The notes under the pieces are model-generated. The model was not told the origin of the DNA and ran no database searches. It worked only from the letters and a program-made list of their open reading frames with translations. 13,867 nucleotides of DNA from Deltaproteobacteria bacterium (GTDB taxonomy: Bacteria; Desulfobacterota; JAENJC01). Made by a program: the position numbers and the translations under genes. Shown here piece by piece: positions 1 through 6,390 of the stretch. Every line of letters starts with the position of its first letter. The first letter of the stretch is position 1. Where the stretch lies: assembly GCA_016208525.1 (NCBI GenBank), contig JACQYJ010000077.1, forward strand, positions 1-13,867. Reading direction: 5' to 3'.

Positions 1-117
1 CCACAGATTGCGCAGATTACACAGATTACAGTCCTCAAAAGAAACGAGAGCATCAATATAAGGTTTGAAAATAGTAGTTCTTTATGTTTTATCTGCGTAA
101 TCTGTGAAATCTGTGGA
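1..117. repeat. Inverted repeat with 9-base period (CAGATT/AATCTG family)
   Basis: The left arm (1-30) is built of 9-base units CCACAGATT, GCGCAGATT and ACACAGATT. The right arm (91-117) has units ATCTGCGTA, ATCTGTGAA and ATCTGTGGA. The arms are imperfect reverse complements; 1-9 pairs exactly with 108-116. The 60 bases between them are AT-rich and show no gene. Short-period palindromes of this kind are dispersed in many environmental bacterial genomes; that comparison is from memory. The left end may continue beyond the window. It ends 10 bases before the radC ATG, so it forms most of the radC leader. Confidence 0.75.
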
Positions 118-127
118 TAATGCTCTT

Positions 128-832
128 ATGACCGATTCTCAAATTTCCAAAACCATCAAAGACTGGCCTGAGGATGAGAGGCCAAGGGAAAAGCTTCTCA
201 AGAGAGGCCCTGAATCCCTTTCTGATGGAGAGCTACTGGCTATAATACTAAGGACTGGAGATGGAACGAGCAAGCAGAGCGCTCTGGATCATGCAAGGGC
301 GCTGCTTCTAAGATTCGGAAGCCTTAGAAAGATCTCAACTGCCGGAATAAGCGAAATATGTGAGATAAAGGGTATCGGCCCCGCAAAGGCGGCAACCATA
401 ATGGCGGCCTTTGAGATAGGGAGGCGGTTATCCAGAGAGGAAATCCGGTCGGGCGACACATTCAGGTGCAGCGAAGATGTATTCAGGCATTATCACTCAA
501 CCATGAGGGACGTAAAAAAAGAGAGTTTTCTCGCCATCCTCCTCGATTCTAAGAACAAGGTCATCAGAGAAATTGACATATCCACAGGCTCCCTGACGGC
601 AAGCATAGTCCATCCGAGAGAACTGTTTAATCCCGCCATAAAAGAATCCGCAGCAGCCATGATCCTGATCCACAACCATCCCAGCGGCGACCCAACGCCA
701 AGCCGCGAAGACATAGAGCTTACAAAGAGGCTCAGGGAAGCAGGGGAGCTCCTTGGGATTAAGGTGCTGGATCACATTGTTATAGGCGACGGACATCATG
801 TGAGCCTTGCGGAGATGGGGTATATGAAGTGA
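128..832 (+). CDS. radC: RadC family (JAB/JAMM domain) protein
   Basis: This 234-residue protein has the RadC (UPF0758) layout. The N-terminal part (about 15-45) carries the family signature ERPREKLL and LSDGELLAIILRTG. A helix-hairpin-helix follows (EIKGIGPAKAATIMAAFEIG, about 79-98). The JAMM metal-binding core holds H182 and H184 (IHNHPSGDP) and S192/D195 (SRED). The family is zinc metalloprotease-like and is often found with mobile elements; its biochemical role is unsettled, and the old DNA-repair assignment is doubtful. I chose the ATG at 128. An in-frame GTG at 104 also exists, but it lies inside the repeat and would add eight repeat-encoded residues. No clear Shine-Dalgarno is seen for either. 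The length is normal for the family and the gene looks intact. It is followed by a palindrome and decayed accessory DNA, which fits a mobile-element boundary. Confidence 0.93.
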   Translation: MTDSQISKTIKDWPEDERPREKLLKRGPESLSDGELLAIILRTGDGTSKQSALDHARALLLRFGSLRKISTAGISEICEIKGIGPAKAATIMAAFEIGRRLSREEIRSGDTFRCSEDVFRHYHSTMRDVKKESFLAILLDSKNKVIREIDISTGSLTASIVHPRELFNPAIKESAAAMILIHNHPSGDPTPSREDIELTKRLREAGELLGIKVLDHIVIGDGHHVSLAEMGYMK

Positions 833-853
833 CCCATTCCTGATTTTTCCATT

Positions 854-880
854 AATTCATGGAGTGACACTCCATAAATT
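854..880. repeat. 27-base palindrome just after radC
   Basis: The arms 854-866 and 868-880 pair with one mismatch around a single central base (core ATGGAGTG-A-CACTCCAT, perfect over 8 bp). A short T run follows. It starts 21 bases after the radC stop, so it could end radC transcription, but the stem is not GC-rich and has almost no loop. It could equally be a REP-type repeat or a protein-binding site. Confidence 0.6.
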
Positions 881-1068
881 TTGACAAATTTGTGGATTTG
901 GATAGTGAGTGGGGTCTTGTGGAAGAAAGGGAAGGGAAGCTCTTCGGCTATAAGTTTAAATGGTCGGATAATAAGAAAGAGAAGGTTCCAAAAGATTGGT
1001 TAACCAGTTATGATAATGCGGAGTTTGAGGTTATAAGTAGGAGCAATTATCTTGATTTTATCCTGTAG
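868..1068 (+). pseudogene. C-terminal remnant of a DUF4143-type ATPase
   Basis: An open frame with no plausible ATG (only a GTG at 892) ends at TAG 1066-1068. The translation contains WGLVEEREGKLFGYKFKWSD, then KVPKDWLTSYDNAEF, and ends in NYLDFIL. From memory this matches the end of AAA+ ATPases with a C-terminal DUF4143 nuclease-like domain, which typically finish with a YEFKWS segment and a YLDFIL tail. The Walker A/B part is absent and in-frame stops lie upstream (TGA at 865, TAA at 853). This is therefore a truncated leftover of a gene normally about 400 codons long. Identification rests on a short segment. Confidence 0.6.
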
Positions 1069-1225
1069 CCACTTTGATCTTTTGACAATTGATAAAGAGA
1101 CCATATCCGAATATATCCCACGGCTTGAGAATATTGTAAACTCTTCTAATGGGATTGGCTGGGGCTATCATGATTCATTGTCCGATATGTTTTACGATGC
1201 TTTTACAGATAGGGATATTCTTTAG
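1052..1225 (+). CDS. Small unrecognised ORF, possibly a remnant
   Basis: The frame is open from 1037 to TAG 1223-1225. A TTG at 1052 is preceded by AGGAG at 1039-1043, giving a possible start and a protein of about 57 residues. It contains the segments KETISEYIPRLENIV and GIGWGYHDSLSDMFYDAF, acidic and aromatic in character, and overlaps the end of the preceding ATPase remnant. I do not recognise a family. The sequence is protein-like rather than random, but this could be a small gene, the tail of a decayed larger gene, or chance. No neighbour gives it a role. Confidence 0.35.
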   Translation: MILSCSHFDLLTIDKETISEYIPRLENIVNSSNGIGWGYHDSLSDMFYDAFTDRDIL

Positions 1226-1294
1226 TTTCCGTTTACCATCCGACAACTTCAGGGCGCACGTTTATATTATTCCGTAAATAATTGGGGAGCGAAC

Positions 1295-1744
1295 ATGACA
1301 TCATACGAACAATATGAAAATGACTGCAAAATAATCAGGATAGAAAACGAAGTCTTATTAAACGATTTTGAGAAATGGCTTTCCGATAAAAAGCTTTCTA
1401 AGAAGACAATCGGTAAACACGTTTCAAATGCAGATTTTTATATTAACGATTTCCTTTTATATGAAGATGCCATTGAAGCTACTGAAGGCGTAGGCGACAT
1501 AGGAATGTTTCTGGGCTACTGGTTTATAAGGAAGGCAATGTGGGCAAGTAAAGCGGCTTTAAAAGAGAATGCGGCAAGTCTTAAAAAATTCTATGAGTTC
1601 ATGCTTGAAAGGAAGCAGGTTTCTAAGGATTCATTTGAAAATTTGAAAGAAACAATAAAAGAAGATATGCCGGAATGGACTGCAACAGTGGAAAGATACC
1701 ATGACCCTGATATAGAAGACCCTGAAGAAATATGGGGATTATAG
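1295..1744 (+). CDS. Recombinase-like protein, SAM-like (core-binding) domain only
   Basis: This 149-residue protein has a GGGGAG Shine-Dalgarno 5 bases before the ATG. Its core (about 20-125) reads like the SAM-like N-terminal core-binding domain of tyrosine recombinases: LSKKTIGKHVSNADFYIND, then FLGYWFIRKAMWASK, then SLKKFYEFMLERKQVSK. The C-terminal catalytic domain with the R-H-R-Y residues is absent, and the protein ends in an acidic tail (PDIEDPEEIWGL). Stand-alone proteins of this kind are usually labelled recombinase or hypothetical; I recall similar ones from bacteria and methanogens. Without the catalytic domain it cannot be a complete integrase, and a DNA-binding role is only an inference. 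It lies between decayed genes and the ORF6N gene. Confidence 0.65.
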   Translation: MTSYEQYENDCKIIRIENEVLLNDFEKWLSDKKLSKKTIGKHVSNADFYINDFLLYEDAIEATEGVGDIGMFLGYWFIRKAMWASKAALKENAASLKKFYEFMLERKQVSKDSFENLKETIKEDMPEWTATVERYHDPDIEDPEEIWGL

Positions 1745-1779
1745 GAACAAATCTGACATAATAAATCCTCCTTCTTCTT

Positions 1780-1806
1780 TTTAGGGTCACAAATTGTGAC
1801 TTCAAG
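1780..1806. promoter_or_regulatory. Palindromic site A upstream of the ORF6N gene
   Basis: This 27-base site is centred on 1793 with inner palindrome GTCACAA-A-TTGTGAC. It matches the palindrome inside the ORF6N coding sequence (site C, 2064-2090) at 20 of 27 positions by my count, including TTTA and GGTC..CAA. It lies about 58 bases before the ORF6N ATG and 28 bases, centre to centre, from site B. Proposed as an operator; binding is inferred. Confidence 0.5.
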
Positions 1807-1807
1807 A

Positions 1808-1834
1808 TTTAAGGTGCCAAAATGGAACCTTATA
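1808..1834. promoter_or_regulatory. Palindromic site B upstream of the ORF6N gene
   Basis: This 27-base site is centred on 1821, with half-sites TTTAAGGT and ACCTTA at the same spacing as in site C, and again 20 of 27 positions identical to site C. The inner arms AAGGTGCCA/TGGAACCTT pair with one mismatch. It ends 20 bases before the Shine-Dalgarno, where a regulator could block transcription or translation. Confidence 0.5.
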
Positions 1835-1863
1835 AAAAGGGTTTTACAACCGCCGGAGGTTAA

Positions 1864-2373
1864 ATGACAAAGGCATCATTAATTCCTACTGAACGCATAG
1901 AACGCTCTATTCTACTCCTTAGAGGCCAGAAGGTCATGCTGGATTCGGACCTGGCGGAGCTTTATGGCGTGGGAACAAAGAGACTTAATGAGCAGGTACA
2001 GCGCAATATTAAGCGGTTCCCGTCAGACTTCATGTTTCAGATGACTGAGGAGGAGTTTTATTCTTTAAGGTCGCAATTTGCGACCTTAAAGAAAGGTAGA
2101 GGGGCTTATAGAAAATACCTGCCTTACGTCTTCACAGAGCAAGGCGTTTCAATGCTTTCCAGTGTCCTCAAAAGTGAAAAAGCCATCGAGGTAAACATCC
2201 TCATAATGCGCGCATTTGTAAAGCTTCGAGAGATGATAGCGTCAAATAAGGAGTTGGCAAAAAGGCTCGACGAACTTGAAAAGAACTATGATGCCCAATT
2301 CAAGATAGTTTTTGACGCCATCCGCCAGCTTATGACCCCGCCGGAACCGAAGAAAAAGAAGATAGGATTCTAA
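1864..2373 (+). CDS. ORF6N domain-containing DNA-binding protein
   Basis: This 169-residue protein has a strong Shine-Dalgarno (GGAGG, 4 bases before the ATG). Residues 8-95 carry the ORF6N pattern: RIERSILLLRGQKVMLDSDL, AELYGVGTKRLNEQVQRN, RFPSDFMFQMT, RSQFATLK, then YLPYVFTEQGVSMLSSVL. This domain is related to KilA-N/Bro-N modules and is common in phages and mobile islands, where it is thought to bind DNA. A C-terminal helix (about 118-150) looks coiled-coil-like and the protein ends in a basic tail (EPKKKKIGF). Codons 66-77 lie within a perfect 33-base palindrome that resembles two sites upstream of the gene, suggesting self-recognition. The TAA stop overlaps the pabB ATG (TAATG), an unusual partner for a phage-type gene. 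Confidence 0.88.
   Translation: MTKASLIPTERIERSILLLRGQKVMLDSDLAELYGVGTKRLNEQVQRNIKRFPSDFMFQMTEEEFYSLRSQFATLKKGRGAYRKYLPYVFTEQGVSMLSSVLKSEKAIEVNILIMRAFVKLREMIASNKELAKRLDELEKNYDAQFKIVFDAIRQLMTPPEPKKKKIGF
2061..2093. promoter_or_regulatory. Perfect 33-base palindrome inside the ORF6N gene (site C)
   Basis: The arms 2061-2076 and 2078-2093 are exact reverse complements of 16 bases around a single T (inner half TTTAAGGTCGCAA). It encodes part of the conserved SLRSQFATLKK segment, so part of the symmetry could follow from protein conservation. However, sites A and B upstream share the same 27-base spacing and half-sites and are not in that reading frame. Confidence 0.6.
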
Positions 2374-3758
2374 TGATTATCAATCCAGTCATCAAAGAAA
2401 TCCCTTTTTCAATAAAGCCTTTTGACGCCTTTGCCTTCGTCAAAGGCCAGCCGTATCCGTTTTTCCTGGATTCGAGCTTTGATCTGAAGGGGTTGGGAAG
2501 ATACTCATTCCTTGGGGCTTCGCCATATAAAATAATCCGTTCAAAGGGGAATACGGTGGAGGTCGAAAGCTTTTACGGGAATTACAGGTATCAGGGGAAT
2601 GCCTTTGATTTCATAGGCGAGGAGTTGAAGCGTTTCAGCATTGCATCGGAGCATTATATCCCTTTTCTGTTGGGCGGGGTCGGTTATTTCTCCTACGACC
2701 TGCTTCATCTGCTGGAAGATATCCCGTCAAAAACCGTTGACGACATTGGATTCCCGGACTGCCATATCGCATTTTATGATACCTCGATAGCCTTTGATAA
2801 CCATGAAAACAAGGGATATGTCGTATCAATCACTGAAAATAAGGTGGATGAGGTCATAGAGTCATTGCGGAATATGGAGTGCGGAATGTGGAATTTAACC
2901 CCGAACTCCAAACTCCGAACTCCGAATTTTACTTCCAATTTCACCAAGGAAGATTACATAAAAGCCGTGCAGAAGGCAAAGGAGTATATCGCAGCCGGCG
3001 ACATATACCAGGTAAACCTTTCCCAGCGATTTTCGACAGAGATTGATATTCCCCCTTACGATCTTTATTTAAGGCTGAGGGAGGCGTCACCTGCCCCATT
3101 CTCAGCCTACCTTGATTTTGGTAAGGCCGCAATCCTTTCCTCATCCCCAGAAAGGTTCCTGAAGGTTGACGGCGGCTGTATCGAGACAAGACCTATAAAG
3201 GGGACAAGGCCAAGGGGGGAGAGTGCTGAAGAGGATGAGAGGCTTAAAGGAGAGTTGGTGTCCAGCGGTAAGGACAGGGCCGAGCATATCATGATAGTTG
3301 ACCTGGAGAGAAACGACCTTGGAAAGGTCTGCAAATACGGGTCCGTTAATGTAAAAGAGGAAATGGCCGTAGAGTCGTTTGCCCAGGTTCATCACATGGT
3401 CTCAACCATTGCAGGTGAGTTGAAAGAAGGGATTAGTCTAATGGATGTTATGAAGGCGACATATCCCGGTGGCTCTATCACTGGGGCTCCTAAGGTAAGG
3501 GCAATGGAGATTATCGAAGAGCTTGAACCGGTTAAGAGAGGGGTTTATACCGGCTCCATCGGATATATTGGTTTCAACGGCAAGATGGACATGAACATAG
3601 CCATCAGAACCCTGTCTGTAATCGGCGGGGTGGCCTATTTTTCTGTGGGCGGCGGGATAGTCGCAGACTCGGACCCTGAGGCCGAATATCAGGAGACCCT
3701 GGACAAGGCAAAGGGGATGATGGAGGCTTTAAAGGCAGGGATGAGGGTTGAAGGATGA
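2373..3758 (+). CDS. pabB: Aminodeoxychorismate synthase component I
   Basis: This 461-residue chorismate-binding enzyme would combine chorismate with ammonia from a PabA/TrpG-type amidotransferase to give 4-amino-4-deoxychorismate for p-aminobenzoate and folate. The N-terminal domain spans about 1-165. The chorismate-binding domain (about 190-455) shows GDIYQVNLSQRF, SSSPERFL, ETRPIKGTRPRG, DRAEHIMIVDLERNDLG and YPGGSITGAPKVRAMEIIEE. The lysine in PIKGT (K276) is the aminodeoxychorismate-synthase hallmark; anthranilate synthase has alanine there. Residues about 166-187, in the linker between domains, are encoded by an in-frame repeat (2869-2930). The start overlaps the ORF6N stop (TAATG), and the stop overlaps the next gene (ATGA), implying coupled translation. 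No amidotransferase gene is in the window, so a shared TrpG elsewhere is likely. Confidence 0.93.
   Translation: MIINPVIKEIPFSIKPFDAFAFVKGQPYPFFLDSSFDLKGLGRYSFLGASPYKIIRSKGNTVEVESFYGNYRYQGNAFDFIGEELKRFSIASEHYIPFLLGGVGYFSYDLLHLLEDIPSKTVDDIGFPDCHIAFYDTSIAFDNHENKGYVVSITENKVDEVIESLRNMECGMWNLTPNSKLRTPNFTSNFTKEDYIKAVQKAKEYIAAGDIYQVNLSQRFSTEIDIPPYDLYLRLREASPAPFSAYLDFGKAAILSSSPERFLKVDGGCIETRPIKGTRPRGESAEEDERLKGELVSSGKDRAEHIMIVDLERNDLGKVCKYGSVNVKEEMAVESFAQVHHMVSTIAGELKEGISLMDVMKATYPGGSITGAPKVRAMEIIEELEPVKRGVYTGSIGYIGFNGKMDMNIAIRTLSVIGGVAYFSVGGGIVADSDPEAEYQETLDKAKGMMEALKAGMRVEG
2869..2930. repeat. Heptamer repeat inserted in frame in pabB
   Basis: The left part has four 7-base units (GGAATAT, GGAGTGC, GGAATGT, GGAATTT). 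The right part has AACTCCA, AACTCCG, AACTCCG and AATTTT, a degenerate reverse complement of the left. The unit adds about 21 residues (around MECGMWN...LRTPNF) between the two PabB domains with no frameshift or stop. Confidence 0.75.
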
Positions 3759-4615
3759 GGGATGAGAGAAAAAAATACGTTTGCGTAAACGGTGAGATAG
3801 TTCCAAAAGATAAAGCCTTGGTTTCCGTCCTTGATCGTGGATTTTTATACGGCGACGGAGTTTTTGAGACCGTCAGGATATACAACGGCATCCCTTTCAT
3901 GCTTGATGAGCATACGGAAAGGTTGATTGCAGGATTGAAGACGCTACGCTTTCAAAAACTTCCAGCCGGTATCAAGATTCATGCCTCAAAGGTTATAGAG
4001 GCAAACAAAATCAGTAACGGTATTTTAAGGATAGCCGTTACAAGGGGGGAAGTAGTAGCTGGAATTGACCCTTTACCCTGCAAAGAGCCTACTGTTGTCA
4101 TTGCCGCGAAAGAAGGTATCCCTTATCCCGAAGAGTTGTATTTAAAGGGCTTCAGGGCGGTGGTCGCCAATATCAAAAAGGACCGGAACTCTCCACTTTG
4201 CAGAGTTAAGTCTGCGAACTTCCTAACCCATATACTGGCAAAGGGAGAGGCTCTCGATGCAAGTGCTGATGAGGCTCTAATGCTCAACTATGAAGGCTTT
4301 TTGACAGAGGCCACTGTAAGCAATCTCTTCCTGCTAAAAGGGAATACCCTACTCACGCCGTCTGTAGAATCCGGCATCCTGCCTGGCATTACCAGGCAAG
4401 TTGTCATTGAGTTAACCGGACAAATGGGACTTGAAGTTAAGCAGAGAGAGATCAGGCAGGAAGAGCTGTATTCCGCAGATGAGGCCTTTCTGACAAACTC
4501 TTTAATGGAGGTCATGCCTCTGGTGGAAGTGGATAAAAGGCCTGTTGGTAATAGCCTGCCTGGAAAGACAACACTGGAGATTCGGAAAAGATATCGCCAG
4601 CCTGGTATAAAATAG
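3755..4615 (+). CDS. pabC: Class IV aminotransferase-fold enzyme, probable aminodeoxychorismate lyase
   Basis: This 286-residue protein has the class IV PLP fold. It shows LDRGFLYGDGVFETVR (26-41), the PLP-binding lysine K152 in RVKSANFL, E185 in GFLTEATVSNLFLL contacting the PLP ring nitrogen, and FLTNSLMEVMPLVEVD near the C-terminus. The family includes branched-chain and D-amino-acid aminotransferases and 4-amino-4-deoxychorismate lyase. The 4-base overlap with pabB favours the lyase role, which gives p-aminobenzoate plus pyruvate. Substrate cannot be proved from motifs alone, because PabC and IlvE/Dat-type enzymes intergrade. The start at 3755 keeps the ATGA overlap and has AAGG directly before it. 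The gene ends 5 bases from the oppositely oriented protease gene, and I see no terminator hairpin between them. Confidence 0.82.
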   Translation: MRDERKKYVCVNGEIVPKDKALVSVLDRGFLYGDGVFETVRIYNGIPFMLDEHTERLIAGLKTLRFQKLPAGIKIHASKVIEANKISNGILRIAVTRGEVVAGIDPLPCKEPTVVIAAKEGIPYPEELYLKGFRAVVANIKKDRNSPLCRVKSANFLTHILAKGEALDASADEALMLNYEGFLTEATVSNLFLLKGNTLLTPSVESGILPGITRQVVIELTGQMGLEVKQREIRQEELYSADEAFLTNSLMEVMPLVEVDKRPVGNSLPGKTTLEIRKRYRQPGIK

Positions 4616-4620
4616 CCTGC

Positions 4621-6093
4621 CTACTCTTTCACCTTTACAGTTACAAACAGTGTGCTGTCGCCCCTCTTTACAAGGAGAAGCACCTTGTTTCCCTTTGTGG
4701 CCTTTATCGCCTTCTTATAATCGGAAAGGGTCTTTATCGTAACCCTGTTGACCTCTTTAATAATGTCTCCTCTGCCTATCGCTGCATTTGCTGCCGGCGA
4801 ATCGTCCTCCACCTCAGTGACTATTACACCTGTTGTGTCTTCAAGGGATAAATATCTGGCTATCTCCGGTGTTATATCCTGAACATTCATCCCAAGGTCC
4901 TTCTCACCCTTTTCGGCTACGGCCTCCTTCTCTTCCTTCATCTCTTCGATCTTGACCTTCAGCCTCATTTCTTTCCCTTCTCTGAGGATAAGGAGTTCAA
5001 CTTCTTTCCCAACCAAAGTGGCTGCAACAAGCCTTGAGAGGTTGTTCATCTTGTCAACATCACTCCCGTTATAGCGAAGGACAATATCCCCTCTCTTTAT
5101 CCCCGCAACCTCTGCAGGGCTGCCCTTTACCACATCTGCTATCAAGGCGCCCTTCTCCTTTGACATTCCGAAAGACTCCGCAAGCTCGGGGGTAACATGC
5201 TGGATCATCACGCCAAGCCATCCCCTTGTGACCTTCCCTTTTTCCTTAAGCTGCGGAAGCAGTTCTTTTGCCATATTTACCGGGATGGCAAACCCAATCC
5301 CCACGTTGCCGCCGCTCGGCGAAAAGATCATGGTATTTATCCCGACCACCTCTCCCTTTGTGTTAAATAACGGCCCGCCGCTGTTCCCCGGGTTTATGGA
5401 GGCATCTGTCTGGATGAAGTTGTCGTACTGGCCTGCGCCTATAACCCTCCCCTTGGCGCTCACGATCCCGGCAGTCACGGTCTGGTCCAGTCCAAATGGG
5501 TTTCCTATGGCAATAACCCAGTCCCCCACCTCAAGCTCTTCCGAATTGCCGAGAGAAACCGCAGAGAGGTCTCCATTTGCCTTAATCTTTATCAGGGCTA
5601 TGTCGGTCTTCGGGTCCCTTCCCACAACCTCCGCCTCGTAGACCTTTTCATCTGAAAGGCTGACCTTTATCTCCGTGGCATTTTCAATTACATGGGTATT
5701 TGTCAATATATATCCGTCCTTTGATATGATAAAACCGGAGCCGAGGCTCTTCCTCTTCAGGTCTTTCTGGGGGATGTCTCCAAAGAACTTATCAAAAAAG
5801 TCATCACCAAAGAAGTCACGAAAAGGGTCCTGCTCATGCCCTGGCTGTCCAGGCATTCCCTTGGACCAGCGCTGCTTGATGACCTGGGTAGTGCTGATAT
5901 TTACCACCGCCGGTTTTAAGGCCTTCACCAGCCTGGAAAAAGATTGCGGCCTCTCCTCTGTAACAGCCGACATGGAAGCCTTTAGATCCGAGGCCTCCGA
6001 ACTGCTGTGAGTTGACGCAATAAGAATGGTGGCAGCCATAAATACACTAAATAGAGTCAACAAAGTCTTAAAGGAGAATCTTTTGTTTTTCAT
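4621..6093 (-). CDS. degP: Do-family (DegP/DegQ/HtrA) periplasmic serine protease
   Basis: This 490-residue protein begins with a signal peptide (basic MKNKRFSFK, hydrophobic stretch about 10-26), so it is exported, probably to the periplasm. The trypsin-like domain has the full triad: H134 (TNTHVIEN), D164 (PKTDIALI) and S238 (NPGNSGGPL). Two PDZ domains follow, about 290-385 (GWLGVMIQHVTPELAESFGM) and 400-488 (GMNVQDITPEIARYLSL, then DSPAANA and RGDIIKEVN). A charged Glu/Lys linker separates them. The family degrades or refolds misfolded envelope proteins. The start has GGAGG 7 bases upstream (minus strand). DegP, DegQ and MucD cannot be told apart from sequence, so the symbol is generic. 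The gene is probably transcribed alone from the promoter at 6132-6161. Confidence 0.93.
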   Translation of the reverse strand: MKNKRFSFKTLLTLFSVFMAATILIASTHSSSEASDLKASMSAVTEERPQSFSRLVKALKPAVVNISTTQVIKQRWSKGMPGQPGHEQDPFRDFFGDDFFDKFFGDIPQKDLKRKSLGSGFIISKDGYILTNTHVIENATEIKVSLSDEKVYEAEVVGRDPKTDIALIKIKANGDLSAVSLGNSEELEVGDWVIAIGNPFGLDQTVTAGIVSAKGRVIGAGQYDNFIQTDASINPGNSGGPLFNTKGEVVGINTMIFSPSGGNVGIGFAIPVNMAKELLPQLKEKGKVTRGWLGVMIQHVTPELAESFGMSKEKGALIADVVKGSPAEVAGIKRGDIVLRYNGSDVDKMNNLSRLVAATLVGKEVELLILREGKEMRLKVKIEEMKEEKEAVAEKGEKDLGMNVQDITPEIARYLSLEDTTGVIVTEVEDDSPAANAAIGRGDIIKEVNRVTIKTLSDYKKAIKATKGNKVLLLVKRGDSTLFVTVKVKE

Positions 6094-6131
6094 TGGTCAA
6101 CCTCCAAAAAAATGATAAAGCGCTGTTTTTA

Positions 6132-6161
6132 ATAATTACCAAAGTTCAATAGCCCTGTCAA
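6132..6161 (-). promoter_or_regulatory. Candidate sigma-70 promoter of the Do-family protease gene
   Basis: Read on the minus strand, a perfect TTGACA (6156-6161) is followed after 18 bases by AATTAT (6132-6137, 4 of 6 consensus). It lies about 40 bases before the protease ATG. The -35 box sits inside a small palindrome, GCCCT-TGAC-AGGGC, which could bind a regulator. The -10 is weak. Confidence 0.4.
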
Positions 6162-6226
6162 GGGCAGCGAGACGGTGCAGGATTAGTATGTCTGGAAGGT
6201 TTAGAAGGTGTCAGGCAGGACAATAT

Positions 6227-6311
<85 letters not shown>

Positions 6312-6319
6312 ATGGCAAT

Positions 6320-6348
6320 AAATTAGCATCAACAACCTATGGTGTCAA
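6320..6348 (-). promoter_or_regulatory. Promoter of tRNA-Leu
   Basis: On the minus strand, TTGACA (6343-6348), a 17-base spacer and TAATTT (6320-6325) occur with an upstream TGC forming an extended -10. The -10 ends 8 bases before the mature tRNA 5' end, so transcription would start at or just before it. The -35 is a perfect consensus. Confidence 0.55.
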
Positions 6349-6390
6349 GGGTTTTCCTTCCATTGCCGACCAATAAATTCGCTAAAGTCT

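Noticed and set aside
1623..1805. Minus-strand ORF beginning with KSQFVTLK-like residues, echoing the ORF6N motif
   Set aside because: It overlaps the recombinase-like gene and has only a TTG start. The resemblance comes from the palindromic site A being readable on both strands, not from a gene.
4600..4640. Bidirectional terminator between the convergent pabC-like and protease genes
   Set aside because: I found no stable hairpin with a T run in the 5-base gap or the adjacent gene ends.
5228..5641. Long plus-strand ORFs opposite the Do-family protease gene
   Set aside because: Shadow of the opposite strand; the protease frame has a full catalytic triad, PDZ domains, signal peptide and ribosome binding site.
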